Below are positions 1 to 7,357 of a stretch of DNA of 64,000 bases, piece by piece. Source of the DNA: Bin80 sp965208025 (GTDB lineage: Bacteria; Bacteroidota; Rhodothermia; Rhodothermales; Bin80); assembly GCA_965208025.1 (NCBI GenBank), contig OZ242302.1:124001-188000 (forward strand), given 5' to 3'. The translations under genes were made by a program, and so were the position numbers. The notes beneath the pieces are model-generated. The model was not told the DNA's origin, made no database searches, and was given only the letters and a program-made list of their open reading frames with translations. The first letter of the stretch is position 1, and each line of letters begins with the position of its first letter.

Positions 1-1
1 T

Positions 2-589
2 GTTGCGATTCATCCGAATGGCAGATACTTCGCATGTGTGTCAGACTCTTGGGATTTCTTCCGTCTGTATAAAATCACTGGGTATATATCTCAGACATTT
101 GACGGGCATGATGGCGAGGTAAGATCAGTTGCATTCTCCCCTGACGGCAAGTATATCGCCAGCGGATCATTGGACGACACCGTCCGACTTTGGGAAACCT
201 TTACAGGTAAGGAAATTAAATGCTTTGAAGGGCATGATAGCTTTGTAGAATCAGTTGCATTCTCCCCTGACGGCAAGTATATCGCCAGCGGATCACGGGA
301 CTACACCGTCCGACTTTGGGAAACCTTTACAGGTAAGGAAATTAAATGCTTTGAAGGGCATGATGATGATGTAAACTCCGTCGCATTCTCCCCTGACGGC
401 AAGTATATCGCCAGCGGATCAGCGGACATCACCGTCCGACTTTGGGAAACCGATACAGGTCAGGAAATTAGATGCTTTGAAGGGCATGAGGGTGAGGTAA
501 ACTCCGTGGCGTTCTCGCCCTGCGGCAGATATATTGCTTCCACATCGGACGACGATTTTATCCGCCTGTGGTATCTGGGACATGTATAG
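2..589 (+). CDS. WD40-repeat protein, 5' end outside the window
   Basis: The frame is open to the left edge, so only the C-terminal part of a larger protein is visible. After a partial blade (VAIHPNGRYFACVS...) it has four full WD40 blades, each with the GH...SVAFSPDGKYIASGS...VRLW pattern, and ends IRLWYLGHV. Blades 1 to 3 are almost identical, which points to recent internal amplification. WD40 propellers are binding scaffolds; in bacterial conflict proteins they often form the C-terminal sensor of STAND/NACHT ATPases. Whether such an ATPase lies upstream cannot be seen. The next gene is a SIR2-like protein on the same strand, 446 bp away. The WD40 family call is secure; the function is inference. 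Confidence 0.85.
   Translation, partial: VAIHPNGRYFACVSDSWDFFRLYKITGYISQTFDGHDGEVRSVAFSPDGKYIASGSLDDTVRLWETFTGKEIKCFEGHDSFVESVAFSPDGKYIASGSRDYTVRLWETFTGKEIKCFEGHDDDVNSVAFSPDGKYIASGSADITVRLWETDTGQEIRCFEGHEGEVNSVAFSPCGRYIASTSDDDFIRLWYLGHV
131..585 (+). repeat. 126-bp tandem repeats encoding WD40 blades
   Basis: The GCATTCTCCCCTGACGGC segment recurs at 131, 257 and 383, with a more diverged copy at 509, an exact period of 126 bp (42 residues). The first three units are nearly identical in DNA while the last has drifted, as expected for recent unit duplication. Confidence 0.9.
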
Positions 590-619
590 TATTTGGAATC
601 CGAAGTAAGGTGATCGTAC

Positions 620-755
620 GTTGTCACATGAATTTTCTTTTTTCTTATCATTAGGAGGTATGCTCTACTTACGGTCAGAAGGATTTTCACCCGTAGAACC
701 CAGTTGCTCCTCATTGAGGATGTGGATGTATTTTCTGAATTGACCTATGAACCTG
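620..755 (+). repeat. Linker repeat copy 1, downstream of WD40 gene
   Basis: This stretch aligns with 5493-5630, which follows the stop codon of the second, decayed WD40 gene. Shared landmarks are ATGAATTT, CTTTT, TATGCTCTA, CAGAAGG, CCCA, TCCTCA and TGAGGA, and I estimate about two thirds identity by eye. Copy 2 contains a 30-codon open frame starting MLYSIDRRDF; copy 1 has lost that frame. It is therefore probably the remnant of a short coding segment or an old control region duplicated together with the WD40 gene. The remainder of the 590-1035 gap shows no gene that I can support. Confidence 0.55.
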
Positions 756-1035
756 AACGTTCTCCGTCTTTTGAGAACAATCTAATAAGAATCGAATAAT
801 TTTAGGTAGTTAATCCCATATTGTCATATCTGATTTTTTGATTGAATAAGCCCCATGCCAGACACCATGAGAATTGCCCCCAATTAAAGGCTAAGCCCCA
901 TAAAGTTACCTCCTTAATTGAGTACTTGACGTAAGTGAGCCATTGATAGTTCATCTGTCCGCAATATTCATCCAATGTCTTCAAGTATAGTAATTTTGGA
1001 GGTTAAAATTGTCTTATCCTAATGATCTCATATAG

Positions 1036-2283
1036 ATGAACCGTGTAACATTTCTCCTAGGGGCAGGAGCCTCCATTCCCTCTGGATATAGTTCCACCGA
1101 GGAGTTAACAGAGACAATTCTGTATACCAAGGACTATTCTTGGTGTACAGGAGGAAAGTTCGTAAAAGACACTGACCCGTCAGGAACAGATTACACAACA
1201 CCTCTCGTGCGCCGCATCATTCGCTGGTTGAATTGCCAAATACATGAATACTCTCAGTATCGTCGGGAAGTTAAGAAGATCAACTATGAAGACATATACT
1301 ATCTGGCCTCACAATTTAGAGACGATTCGACTGAGTTACAAAATCCGGCTTTATTGCCACTCATTCGCAAACTAAAATGTGAGATGCTTTCTTGGCAGGA
1401 ATACAAGTATTCTGTTCCTCACGAAGATGATAAGCGTGATCCCAAAGAACAAAAAAAACAACATGACCAGAAGTTTAATGAATTCCTCAAAAAAACATGT
1501 CATTACATTGAATATATCGTTGACGATGTATTGACCAACAATGATACATGCAAGATCAAGCACCTTGAGATTATAAATACTATTCACAACTCACGACAAA
1601 TTAAATTAAACGGTATCGCTACCTTAGCGCACGATACACATGTTGAAGATTATCTTGGAAGAGAAAGGATCAAATTTACCGACGGTTTTGCTTCCGCCAT
1701 ATCTGGTGATTCATTGAGAATCTGGAAAAATCAATTCTCTTTATCTGATAGTATCCCCTTTATGAAGCTGCATGGTTCTATCAATTGGAAACACTTTATC
1801 TTAAGACAAAAACACTGGAATGACTGTAAGTACGCAAATCTCTCCAAATTTGAAATCGGAGTAGTTGAACCGCACTGTCATGATAGTCCTGCAAGCCGAT
1901 ACACTGAATTAGATAATGATCATAATCCTCTCTTACTGATAGGTACGTTCAATAAGCCATTAAGGTACAACTGGGGATTGATGTTAGACATTCACTATAG
2001 ATTTCGTAAAATTCTGGAAGACTCGCAGACACTAATTGTCTGCGGCTACAGTTTCGGTGACAAAGCCATTAATTCCCAATTATTTTTTTGGCGCCACGCA
2101 GTTCGGAATCGATCACTTGTAGTAATTGATCCTCGTGATAAGAGCAAGATTATTACATCTGCTCGGTACGCTGCGGGGCAGCTACTTAAAGACGAAGAGT
2201 TGACACGCTTCATCACTAAGCCTATGGAGGAAATTGAGCCTGATAAGTTGCTCCGACTGCTCCGACTGCTGGTTTCCAGCTAA
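1036..2283 (+). CDS. SIR2-like (SIR2_2 type) putative NADase or defence effector
   Basis: This 415-aa protein has three hallmarks of the SIR2-like Rossmann family: the N-terminal nucleotide loop LLGAGASIPSG (residues 7-17), the MKLHGSINW segment (243-251), and CGYSFGDKAIN near 336-346. Related proteins (DSR, ThsA, SIR2-HerA and other SIR2 effectors) cleave NAD+ on phage infection and cause abortive infection; that role here is inference from family and context. An in-frame TAG lies directly before the ATG, which fixes the start at or after 1036. No extra domain is recognised after the SIR2 fold. It sits between two WD40 genes on the same strand, with an AlbA_2 gene further on. The DNA is AT-rich, as is common in defence islands. 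Confidence 0.8.
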   Translation: MNRVTFLLGAGASIPSGYSSTEELTETILYTKDYSWCTGGKFVKDTDPSGTDYTTPLVRRIIRWLNCQIHEYSQYRREVKKINYEDIYYLASQFRDDSTELQNPALLPLIRKLKCEMLSWQEYKYSVPHEDDKRDPKEQKKQHDQKFNEFLKKTCHYIEYIVDDVLTNNDTCKIKHLEIINTIHNSRQIKLNGIATLAHDTHVEDYLGRERIKFTDGFASAISGDSLRIWKNQFSLSDSIPFMKLHGSINWKHFILRQKHWNDCKYANLSKFEIGVVEPHCHDSPASRYTELDNDHNPLLLIGTFNKPLRYNWGLMLDIHYRFRKILEDSQTLIVCGYSFGDKAINSQLFFWRHAVRNRSLVVIDPRDKSKIITSARYAAGQLLKDEELTRFITKPMEEIEPDKLLRLLRLLVSS

Positions 2284-2329
2284 CACGGGGGGAATACTGA
2301 AATGTATGAACCCGCTGAATCAATCTCAT

Positions 2330-2712
2330 TATAATCCACTCTACATGTCCCAAGTGTGCTACTTTGAAGAATTTCACGCCTTGGGAGAACTACAAAGTGG
2401 CAAACTTGGGTTTTGGGATCCGAAGACGGAATATCCAATCGTGGAACCCTAACGCTGATGAAGTGATCTGATAATTTCTGTGGGATTGGGATGACGTTAA
2501 TTCCATTATATTCTCCCTTAATTGGAAGCTCATTGTCTCTGTATAATGTACGATACCGTTTAATCGTGGAATGCCACGACCGTTGAGAAAATTAGATGTT
2601 TTGAAGGACATGAGAACTGTGATAGTTCTTTTGTATTGTCACCAAGCTGTGAGTATATTGACACAGTTTTATATATCAATAGACGAATCTATCCGCTTTT
2701 GGTACATGGGGC
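2330..2712 (+). pseudogene. Decayed second WD40 gene, 5' part (split by IS21-1)
   Basis: Several frames carry recognisable blade fragments: GKLGFWDPKTEYPIVE near 2400-2450, DDVNSIIFSLNWKLIVS near 2490-2545, VEKIRCFEGHENCDSSFVLS from about 2582, and DESIRFWYMG at 2682-2711. The third matches the last blade of the first WD40 gene (EIRCFEGHEGEVNSVAFS). At least two frameshifts and one stop separate the pieces, so it was already decaying before or independently of the IS. The last fragment continues across the IS into 5449-5499. It begins within about 50 bp of the SIR2 stop codon, so it may once have been in one operon with SIR2. Confidence 0.65.
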
Positions 2713-2873
2713 TGCGTATTCCGCTGGAAGTGGGCCACCTAAAACGCTGAACTGGGCCGCCCAAAACGCTGGAAGTGGGCCACCTAAAACGCTGAACTGG
2801 GCCGCCCAAAACGCTGGAAGTGGGCCGCCCAAAACGCTGGAAGTGGGACAGTCAAAACGCTGGAAGTGGGCCG
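2713..2873 (+). repeat. IS21-1 left-end repeat array
   Basis: There are seven copies of a short site in the outward-to-inward direction. The terminal one reads CCGCTGGAAGTGGG; the next six all read AAAACGCTG followed by GAAGTGGG or AACTGGG. Two variants are present: the AACTGGG form at sites 2 and 4 and the GAAGTGGG form elsewhere. Spacing is about 22-23 bp, roughly two helical turns. IS21 elements normally carry a few such binding sites at each end; this is an unusually long series. Confidence 0.85.
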
Positions 2874-3030
2874 TCTCTGGCCGTTGGAATTTGATCATCG
2901 CGTCCTCGATAATTTGGCTCCATCCTTGGGGCGTATGGTGCACCTCTTTTTCGGTGTTTATCCCGGGGGATTTCACCCATGATTCATGGACATTATCTTT
3001 CTTGCTTTTTTCACCAAATTGCGAGGAATT

Positions 3031-4506
3031 ATGCCAGCAAACCGATTGTCGATGAAGCACATCAAGCATATTTTAGAGCTTCACTTTGAGGAGAGATTAT
3101 CCATTCGTGCGATTGCGCGAGGCGTGGGGATTGGTCGCAGTTCTGTGGCCCGAATTCTGGATCGTGCGAAGGTTGCGAACCTGAGGTGGCCTCTGCCCAA
3201 CGGGACGAGTGACGCCGATTTGGAGCGAATCCTGTATCCGAGTTCGACCCCGTCGGGTTCAGTGGATCGTGAGTTACCGGACTGGATGGAGGTCTACAAA
3301 GAGTTAGCCAGACACCGATCTCTGACGCTCCATCAACTCTGGGCGGAATATATTGAGCGGAATCCGCAGGGGTATCAGTACAGTTATTTTTGTGAATTGT
3401 ACCGTGAATGGCGCGGCGACCATGAGGACCCGACGATGCGCATCACGCGCAAGGCGGGGGAGCGTTTATTTGTGGATTACTCGGGCAAGAAGCCTAGGAT
3501 CACGAACCCGATCACGGGCGAGACGCGAACCGTTGAGCTCTTCGTTGCAGCGCTGGGCGCATCAGGATATATCTATGCGGAGGCAACGGAAACGCAAAAG
3601 ACGTTTGATTTTTGCAGTTCCATTGGACGCGCCTTTCAATTCTACGGTGGAGTCACTCGGATGCTTGTTCCCGACAATCTGAAGTCGGCGATCATCAAGT
3701 TCCGCAAAGATGAGGTTCCCATTCTCAATGATTCGCTCCGTGAATTGGCGGATTTTTTTCGAGTGGGCGTTGTCCCTGCGCGTCCGCGGCACCCGAGAGA
3801 TAAGGGGCTTGTGGAGAGCAGCGTGCTTCTGGTTCAGCGAAGGCTTGGGGGCGCGCTTCGGAATCGAGAATTTTTCAACCTCGGTGAACTCAATGAAGCG
3901 ATTCTGGGGCAAGTCCAGCAGCTGAATGAAGCCCTTATGCAGAAGACGAAAGTCTCTCGGAAAGAATTGTTTGAGGAATTGGATCGTCCCATGCTCCGTC
4001 CCTTGCCGAGGGAGCCCTATGAATACGTGCAGTGGGTCCATAAACGTAAGGTTGGCCTCTACACCGTTGAGATTTTCGCTGGAAATGAGCGAATTGTCTC
4101 GCATGTGCGAAGCCGGGAATCTGGGACCTACACCACGGTCAAGGACCACATGCCGAAGAATCACAGGGAATACGAGAAATGGTCTCCCAAGCGATATATC
4201 CAGTGGGCCGAATCGATTGGCCCCCGCACCAAAGCCCTCATTGAAGTCAATCTGGCCTCGTTTGAGGTTCCCGAGCAGGCGTTCAACCGGTGTAATGGGA
4301 CGCTCATTCTAGCGCGTGAGTATGGACATGAAGCAATGGAATTGGGGTGCGAACTTGCATTGAGACGAAACACGCGTACGACCGCTGCGGTGCGACAACT
4401 CGTCAAACAAATGGCGGCCGAATCACATCAACCGAAACAACTCTCGATTGACCATGAGAATATTCGAGGAGCTGCTTATTACGCCACTAAAGACTCAAAA
4501 AGATGA
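3031..4506 (+). CDS. istA: IS21 transposase IstA
   Basis: This 491-aa DDE transposase starts at ATG 3031, which has a GAGGA six bases upstream; the open frame extends further back but that start is within IS end sequence. The N-terminus has a helix-turn-helix (SIRAIARGVGIGRSSVARIL). The rve catalytic core shows D in LFVDYSGKKP, D in LVPDNLKSA and E in KGLVESSVLL, in the correct order. Its stop overlaps the istB start by ATGA, the usual IS21 arrangement for translational coupling. With IstB it mediates IS transposition. No disruption is seen. Confidence 0.95.
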   Translation: MPANRLSMKHIKHILELHFEERLSIRAIARGVGIGRSSVARILDRAKVANLRWPLPNGTSDADLERILYPSSTPSGSVDRELPDWMEVYKELARHRSLTLHQLWAEYIERNPQGYQYSYFCELYREWRGDHEDPTMRITRKAGERLFVDYSGKKPRITNPITGETRTVELFVAALGASGYIYAEATETQKTFDFCSSIGRAFQFYGGVTRMLVPDNLKSAIIKFRKDEVPILNDSLRELADFFRVGVVPARPRHPRDKGLVESSVLLVQRRLGGALRNREFFNLGELNEAILGQVQQLNEALMQKTKVSRKELFEELDRPMLRPLPREPYEYVQWVHKRKVGLYTVEIFAGNERIVSHVRSRESGTYTTVKDHMPKNHREYEKWSPKRYIQWAESIGPRTKALIEVNLASFEVPEQAFNRCNGTLILAREYGHEAMELGCELALRRNTRTTAAVRQLVKQMAAESHQPKQLSIDHENIRGAAYYATKDSKR

Positions 4507-5264
4507 TGCTACACCCAACCCTCTTAAAACTTGAACAGATGCGGCTGCGCGGCATGGCTGCCGCTCTTCGGGATCAGCTAGAAACGCCTGAGATCGAGTC
4601 CGTGCCCTTTCTGGATCGCCTTGGCCTCATGGTGGATCATGAGGAGGCGGTCCGCGGAGATCGACGGCTGGCCCGACGATTGAAATCCGCGCAATTGCGC
4701 ATTCCCGCAAGTATGCCGAATCTGGATTACAGCGCAGCGCGCGGTTTGGATCAACGGGTGATGCTCCACTTGGCTACCTGTCAGTGGATCCGTCGCCAAC
4801 AAAATGTGATCATTACCGGTCCCACGGGAGTCGGGAAAAGTTATGTTGCCTGCGCATTGGCGCATAAAGCCTGTCTGGAAAACTTCAACGTTCGATACGC
4901 TCGGCTCCCCAGACTTCTGGAATCGCTGCGGGTTGCCCGTGAGAATGGCTCCTATCTCAACGTAATGAAACAGATCGCTCGCATGGATGTGCTGGTTTTG
5001 GATGACTGGGGACTTCACCCCATCCCTCCCTCCCAACAACGAGATCTGATGGAACTCTTGGATGATCGCTACACCGTACGCTCCACCATTGTGACGAGTC
5101 AGTATCCGATGGACAAGTGGTACGAGATCATGGAGGATCCAACGCTGGCCGACGCAATCCTGGATCGAATCGTCAATAACGCACACAAAATTGTCTTAAC
5201 CGGAGAGTCAATGAGAAAGGTTCAGGGACAACGAGAATTGGCCAACGAAGTACAAGAAGCATGA
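4503..5264 (+). CDS. istB: IS21 helper ATPase IstB
   Basis: This 253-aa DnaC-like AAA+ ATPase has Walker A at GPTGVGKSYVACALAH and Walker B at DVLVLDDWGL, with the typical IstB C-terminus (DAILDRIVNNAHKIVLTGESMRK). IstB oligomerises on DNA and controls target choice and IstA activity. It overlaps istA by 4 bp. Length is normal for the family and the gene is intact. Confidence 0.95.
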   Translation: MMLHPTLLKLEQMRLRGMAAALRDQLETPEIESVPFLDRLGLMVDHEEAVRGDRRLARRLKSAQLRIPASMPNLDYSAARGLDQRVMLHLATCQWIRRQQNVIITGPTGVGKSYVACALAHKACLENFNVRYARLPRLLESLRVARENGSYLNVMKQIARMDVLVLDDWGLHPIPPSQQRDLMELLDDRYTVRSTIVTSQYPMDKWYEIMEDPTLADAILDRIVNNAHKIVLTGESMRKVQGQRELANEVQEA

Positions 5265-5284
5265 CAAAAAATCTGGCACATAAC

Positions 5285-5448
5285 AGGCGGCCCACTTCCA
5301 GCGTTTTAGGCGGCCCACTTCCAGCGTTTTGGGTGTCCCACTTCCAGCGTTTTGGGTGTCCCACTTCCAGCGTTTTGGACGTTCCGCTTCAACTAAGCAA
5401 AGTGTCCCAGTTCAGCGTTTTGAGTGTCCCAGTTCAGCGGAATGTGCA
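5285..5448 (-). repeat. IS21-1 right-end repeat array
   Basis: Six inverted copies of the same site as at the left end are present. Reading outward they are four CACTTCCAGCGTTTT sites followed by CAGTTCAGCGTTTT and the terminal CAGTTCAGCGGAA. A degenerate stretch near 5381-5400 interrupts the series. The GAAGTGGG variant occupies the inner sites and the AACTGGG variant the outer two, which differs from the alternating order on the left. Confidence 0.85.
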
Positions 5449-5499
5449 ATGGGGCGTTATGAGGTTACGGAATGTGAATTGAGGTGCGTGGAGTTGTAA
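5449..5499 (+). pseudogene. Decayed second WD40 gene, 3' end beyond IS21-1
   Basis: When the IS and one ATGGGGC copy are removed, the blade end SIRFWYMG continues in frame to RYEVTECELRCVEL and a TAA at 5497-5499. The first WD40 gene ends similarly (IRLWYLGHV). The junction gives independent support for the IS boundaries and shows that the IS landed at the very end of the last blade. Confidence 0.65.
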
Positions 5500-5630
5500 A
5501 TGAATTTGCTTTTACTTTACATTTTGACCATATGCTCTATTCCATAGACAGAAGGGATTTCGAACACATAAACCCATTAGTTCCTCATGAGGAAAGAGAT
5601 GGTATTTTCGGAAATCTCCAATGAGCCGAC
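5493..5630 (+). repeat. Linker repeat copy 2, downstream of WD40 pseudogene
   Basis: Homologous to 620-755 and placed identically: immediately after a WD40 stop and upstream of a putative effector gene. It holds a 30-codon ORF (5533-5625, MLYSIDRRDFEHINPLVPHE onward) with no recognised function. The parallel placement suggests that WD40 gene plus linker duplicated as one unit. Confidence 0.55.
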
Positions 5631-5686
5631 ATGAAGTCATATATTAAGGAGATCTATTGTGAGGAATTCTATCGACCCACACTTAA

Positions 5687-6943
5687 GTGCTTAGCCCCAA
5701 AATGTTTGACAGTCCAGTTGAATTACTGCGAAAAATAAATCTTGGACGAGACAATTCACTTGAGTTTAAGGCAGTTGAATTCAAAGGCGAAAAGGTTTGT
5801 AATCCCTCACATGACAAACTATCTGACGAAATTGCTGCTATGGCTAACTCGGCCGACTGTGTCCTAGTTCTGGGAGTAGATGAAAATACTCGCGAAATAC
5901 TTGGTGTACCGATTGAACACTTAGAAGCCGTTGACCACTATGTTTCAGAAATATGCAACGACAGCATTACACCGCCTGCGATTTTTAAATTAATCAGGAT
6001 GTCACTCCCTGATAGGACAAGAACTTTACGCAATATCCTCAAAGTGGATATTTCTAAGAGTCTATTTGTACACCAAAGTCCAAGTGGCTACTTATATCGC
6101 CAAGGAATCTCGGTGAGAAAAATGTCCCAAGAACTTCTTGCCCGTATGTTTCAGCAACGTAGTCAAGTTGGGCTGATAAGATTTGTACAACAGCCAGTTC
6201 CGAGATCAGGAATTGGTGATCTACGTGAGGAACTTTGGAAAAGGTATACATCGCAGTCTAATGAATTGGAAGAGATTACTCTCCTAAAACGTTCCTTGTT
6301 AGCCAAAGAGGAAAGCGGACAAGTGGCTGCTTCGGTAGCGGGCATCTTATTTTGTTGTGGGCAACCAGAACATTTTTTGCCAAACGCATACGTTGAAGCC
6401 GTACGCTATTGGGGAACGAGGCAGGATTCTAATTATCAGATTGATGCCAAAAGAATTCGCGGACCACTTCCTCAGCAGATTAAAGAAACCGTGACGTTCA
6501 TGAAGAAGAATCAAACTGTAGGCGCAATTAAGGTACCTCACCGTGTTGAAAAACCTCAATTCAGCGAACGAGCTGTATTTGAAGCGGTGGTCAATGCGGT
6601 TGCTCATCGCGACTATTCGGTATACGGGTCAAAGATTCGTTTTTTTATGTTTGATGACAGGCTGGAAATCTATTCACCTGGTTCTCTCCCCAACAACGTA
6701 AATGTTGATAATATTCACCTCCGTCAATCAACTCGTAATGAGTTGATCACCAGTCTGCTTGCAGAAACACCTGTGGCTGATACGATTGGGGATGTCGGGT
6801 GTGAATACTATATGGAAAAGAGGGGAGATGGGGTTCGTATTATTATGGATGAAAGCGAATCACTTTCGGGGAAAAAGCCTGAATATTACCTCATTGATGA
6901 TGCAGAACTCTTACTGACTATTTATTCTGCTCAAACGAGGTAA
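5687..6943 (+). CDS. Schlafen AlbA_2 domain protein with C-terminal HATPase-like domain
   Basis: This 418-aa protein of the COG2865 type has an N-terminal AlbA_2 (Schlafen-like) nucleic-acid-binding domain with LEFKAVEF and the loop ADCVLVLGVDENTREILGV, about residues 15-85. The C-terminal HATPase_c_4-like region includes ERAVFEAVVNAVAHRDYSVYGSKI and RLEIYSPGSLPNNV, about residues 290-350. Family members are variously annotated as transcriptional regulators, RecG-like proteins or defence components; the activity here is unknown. The start could be GTG 5687, which is preceded directly by TAA, or ATG 5702; neither has a clear ribosome site. It follows the second WD40/linker unit as SIR2 follows the first, so it is a candidate effector. 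Nothing else is recognised in 6944-7159. Confidence 0.8.
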   Translation: MLSPKMFDSPVELLRKINLGRDNSLEFKAVEFKGEKVCNPSHDKLSDEIAAMANSADCVLVLGVDENTREILGVPIEHLEAVDHYVSEICNDSITPPAIFKLIRMSLPDRTRTLRNILKVDISKSLFVHQSPSGYLYRQGISVRKMSQELLARMFQQRSQVGLIRFVQQPVPRSGIGDLREELWKRYTSQSNELEEITLLKRSLLAKEESGQVAASVAGILFCCGQPEHFLPNAYVEAVRYWGTRQDSNYQIDAKRIRGPLPQQIKETVTFMKKNQTVGAIKVPHRVEKPQFSERAVFEAVVNAVAHRDYSVYGSKIRFFMFDDRLEIYSPGSLPNNVNVDNIHLRQSTRNELITSLLAETPVADTIGDVGCEYYMEKRGDGVRIIMDESESLSGKKPEYYLIDDAELLLTIYSAQTR

Positions 6944-7159
6944 ATGCATATTGATTAGCTCAAGTGGGACAACTGGCAACCAAGAATGTTCTAACTAATC
7001 AAGTTAAAGACTCCGCAGGTACGCAACTGCAAAATAGATCATCAAAACAATGGATAGACGGATTAAGATTAGTAACCGTCCCATTTTTAAAATCAATTCA
7101 GTATGAAAAAGTAGAGCTCTGACCATCCCAATACTGAAATCATATCGGACTAGATTCTA

Positions 7160-7357
7160 TTATTTCATGGGTAGTTCTTGATCGGTAGAAAAAAGTCTCA
7201 TTAGCCATGTATGAAATGCTTTACCCAACAGGGTTTCTGCATCTAAGTCACGGGTTCCTATGGCCTGTCCCATGGGACGAGGTTTCTTAAGGGTTGCCAA
7301 CCACGCATGAACCTGTGCTCTTGTTTCTTTCTTCAGCTTGAATTTTCTTTCATCTTT
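7160..7357 (-). pseudogene. 3' remnant of the TOPRIM (DUF3226-like) gene
   Basis: This is the C-terminal end of the TOPRIM gene at 8791-9248, cut off by ISL3-a copy 1. When the IS and one TCATCTTT target copy are excised, the codons AAA GAT GA run straight into A AGA AAA TTC, giving ...INQIPKDERKFKLKKE and on to QELPMK and stop. The join is in frame without adjustment, so the gene was intact before insertion. The open frame that starts inside the IS end here (MRRAKDE...) is not a gene in its own right. Confidence 0.8.

Larger units (their letters stand above)
2713..5448 (+). mobile_element. IS21-family insertion sequence, copy 1 (IS21-1)
   Basis: The element begins TGCGTATTCCGCTG and ends with the imperfect inverse CAGCGGAATGTGCA. 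It is flanked by a perfect 7-bp direct repeat ATGGGGC at 2706-2712 and 5449-5455, so both ends are fixed to the base. It carries istA (DDE transposase) and istB (AAA+ helper) overlapping by 4 bp. Length is 2736 bp. Long arrays of transposase-site-like repeats lie at both ends. Both genes are intact, so it may be active. It interrupts a WD40 pseudogene; removing it and one target copy restores the reading SIRFWYMGRYEVTE. Confidence 0.93.

Noticed and set aside
2713..2873. CRISPR-like array
   Set aside because: Regular repeats with constant spacing, but units are only about 17 bp, the intervening bases are 5-7 bp and similar, and the matching inverted array at 5285-5448 makes them IS21 ends.
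2636..3069. Open frames of 126-139 codons on both strands over the IS21-1 left end
   Set aside because: They are created by the repeat array (repeating PPKTLNWAAQNAGSG-type residues) and start in the WD40 remnant.
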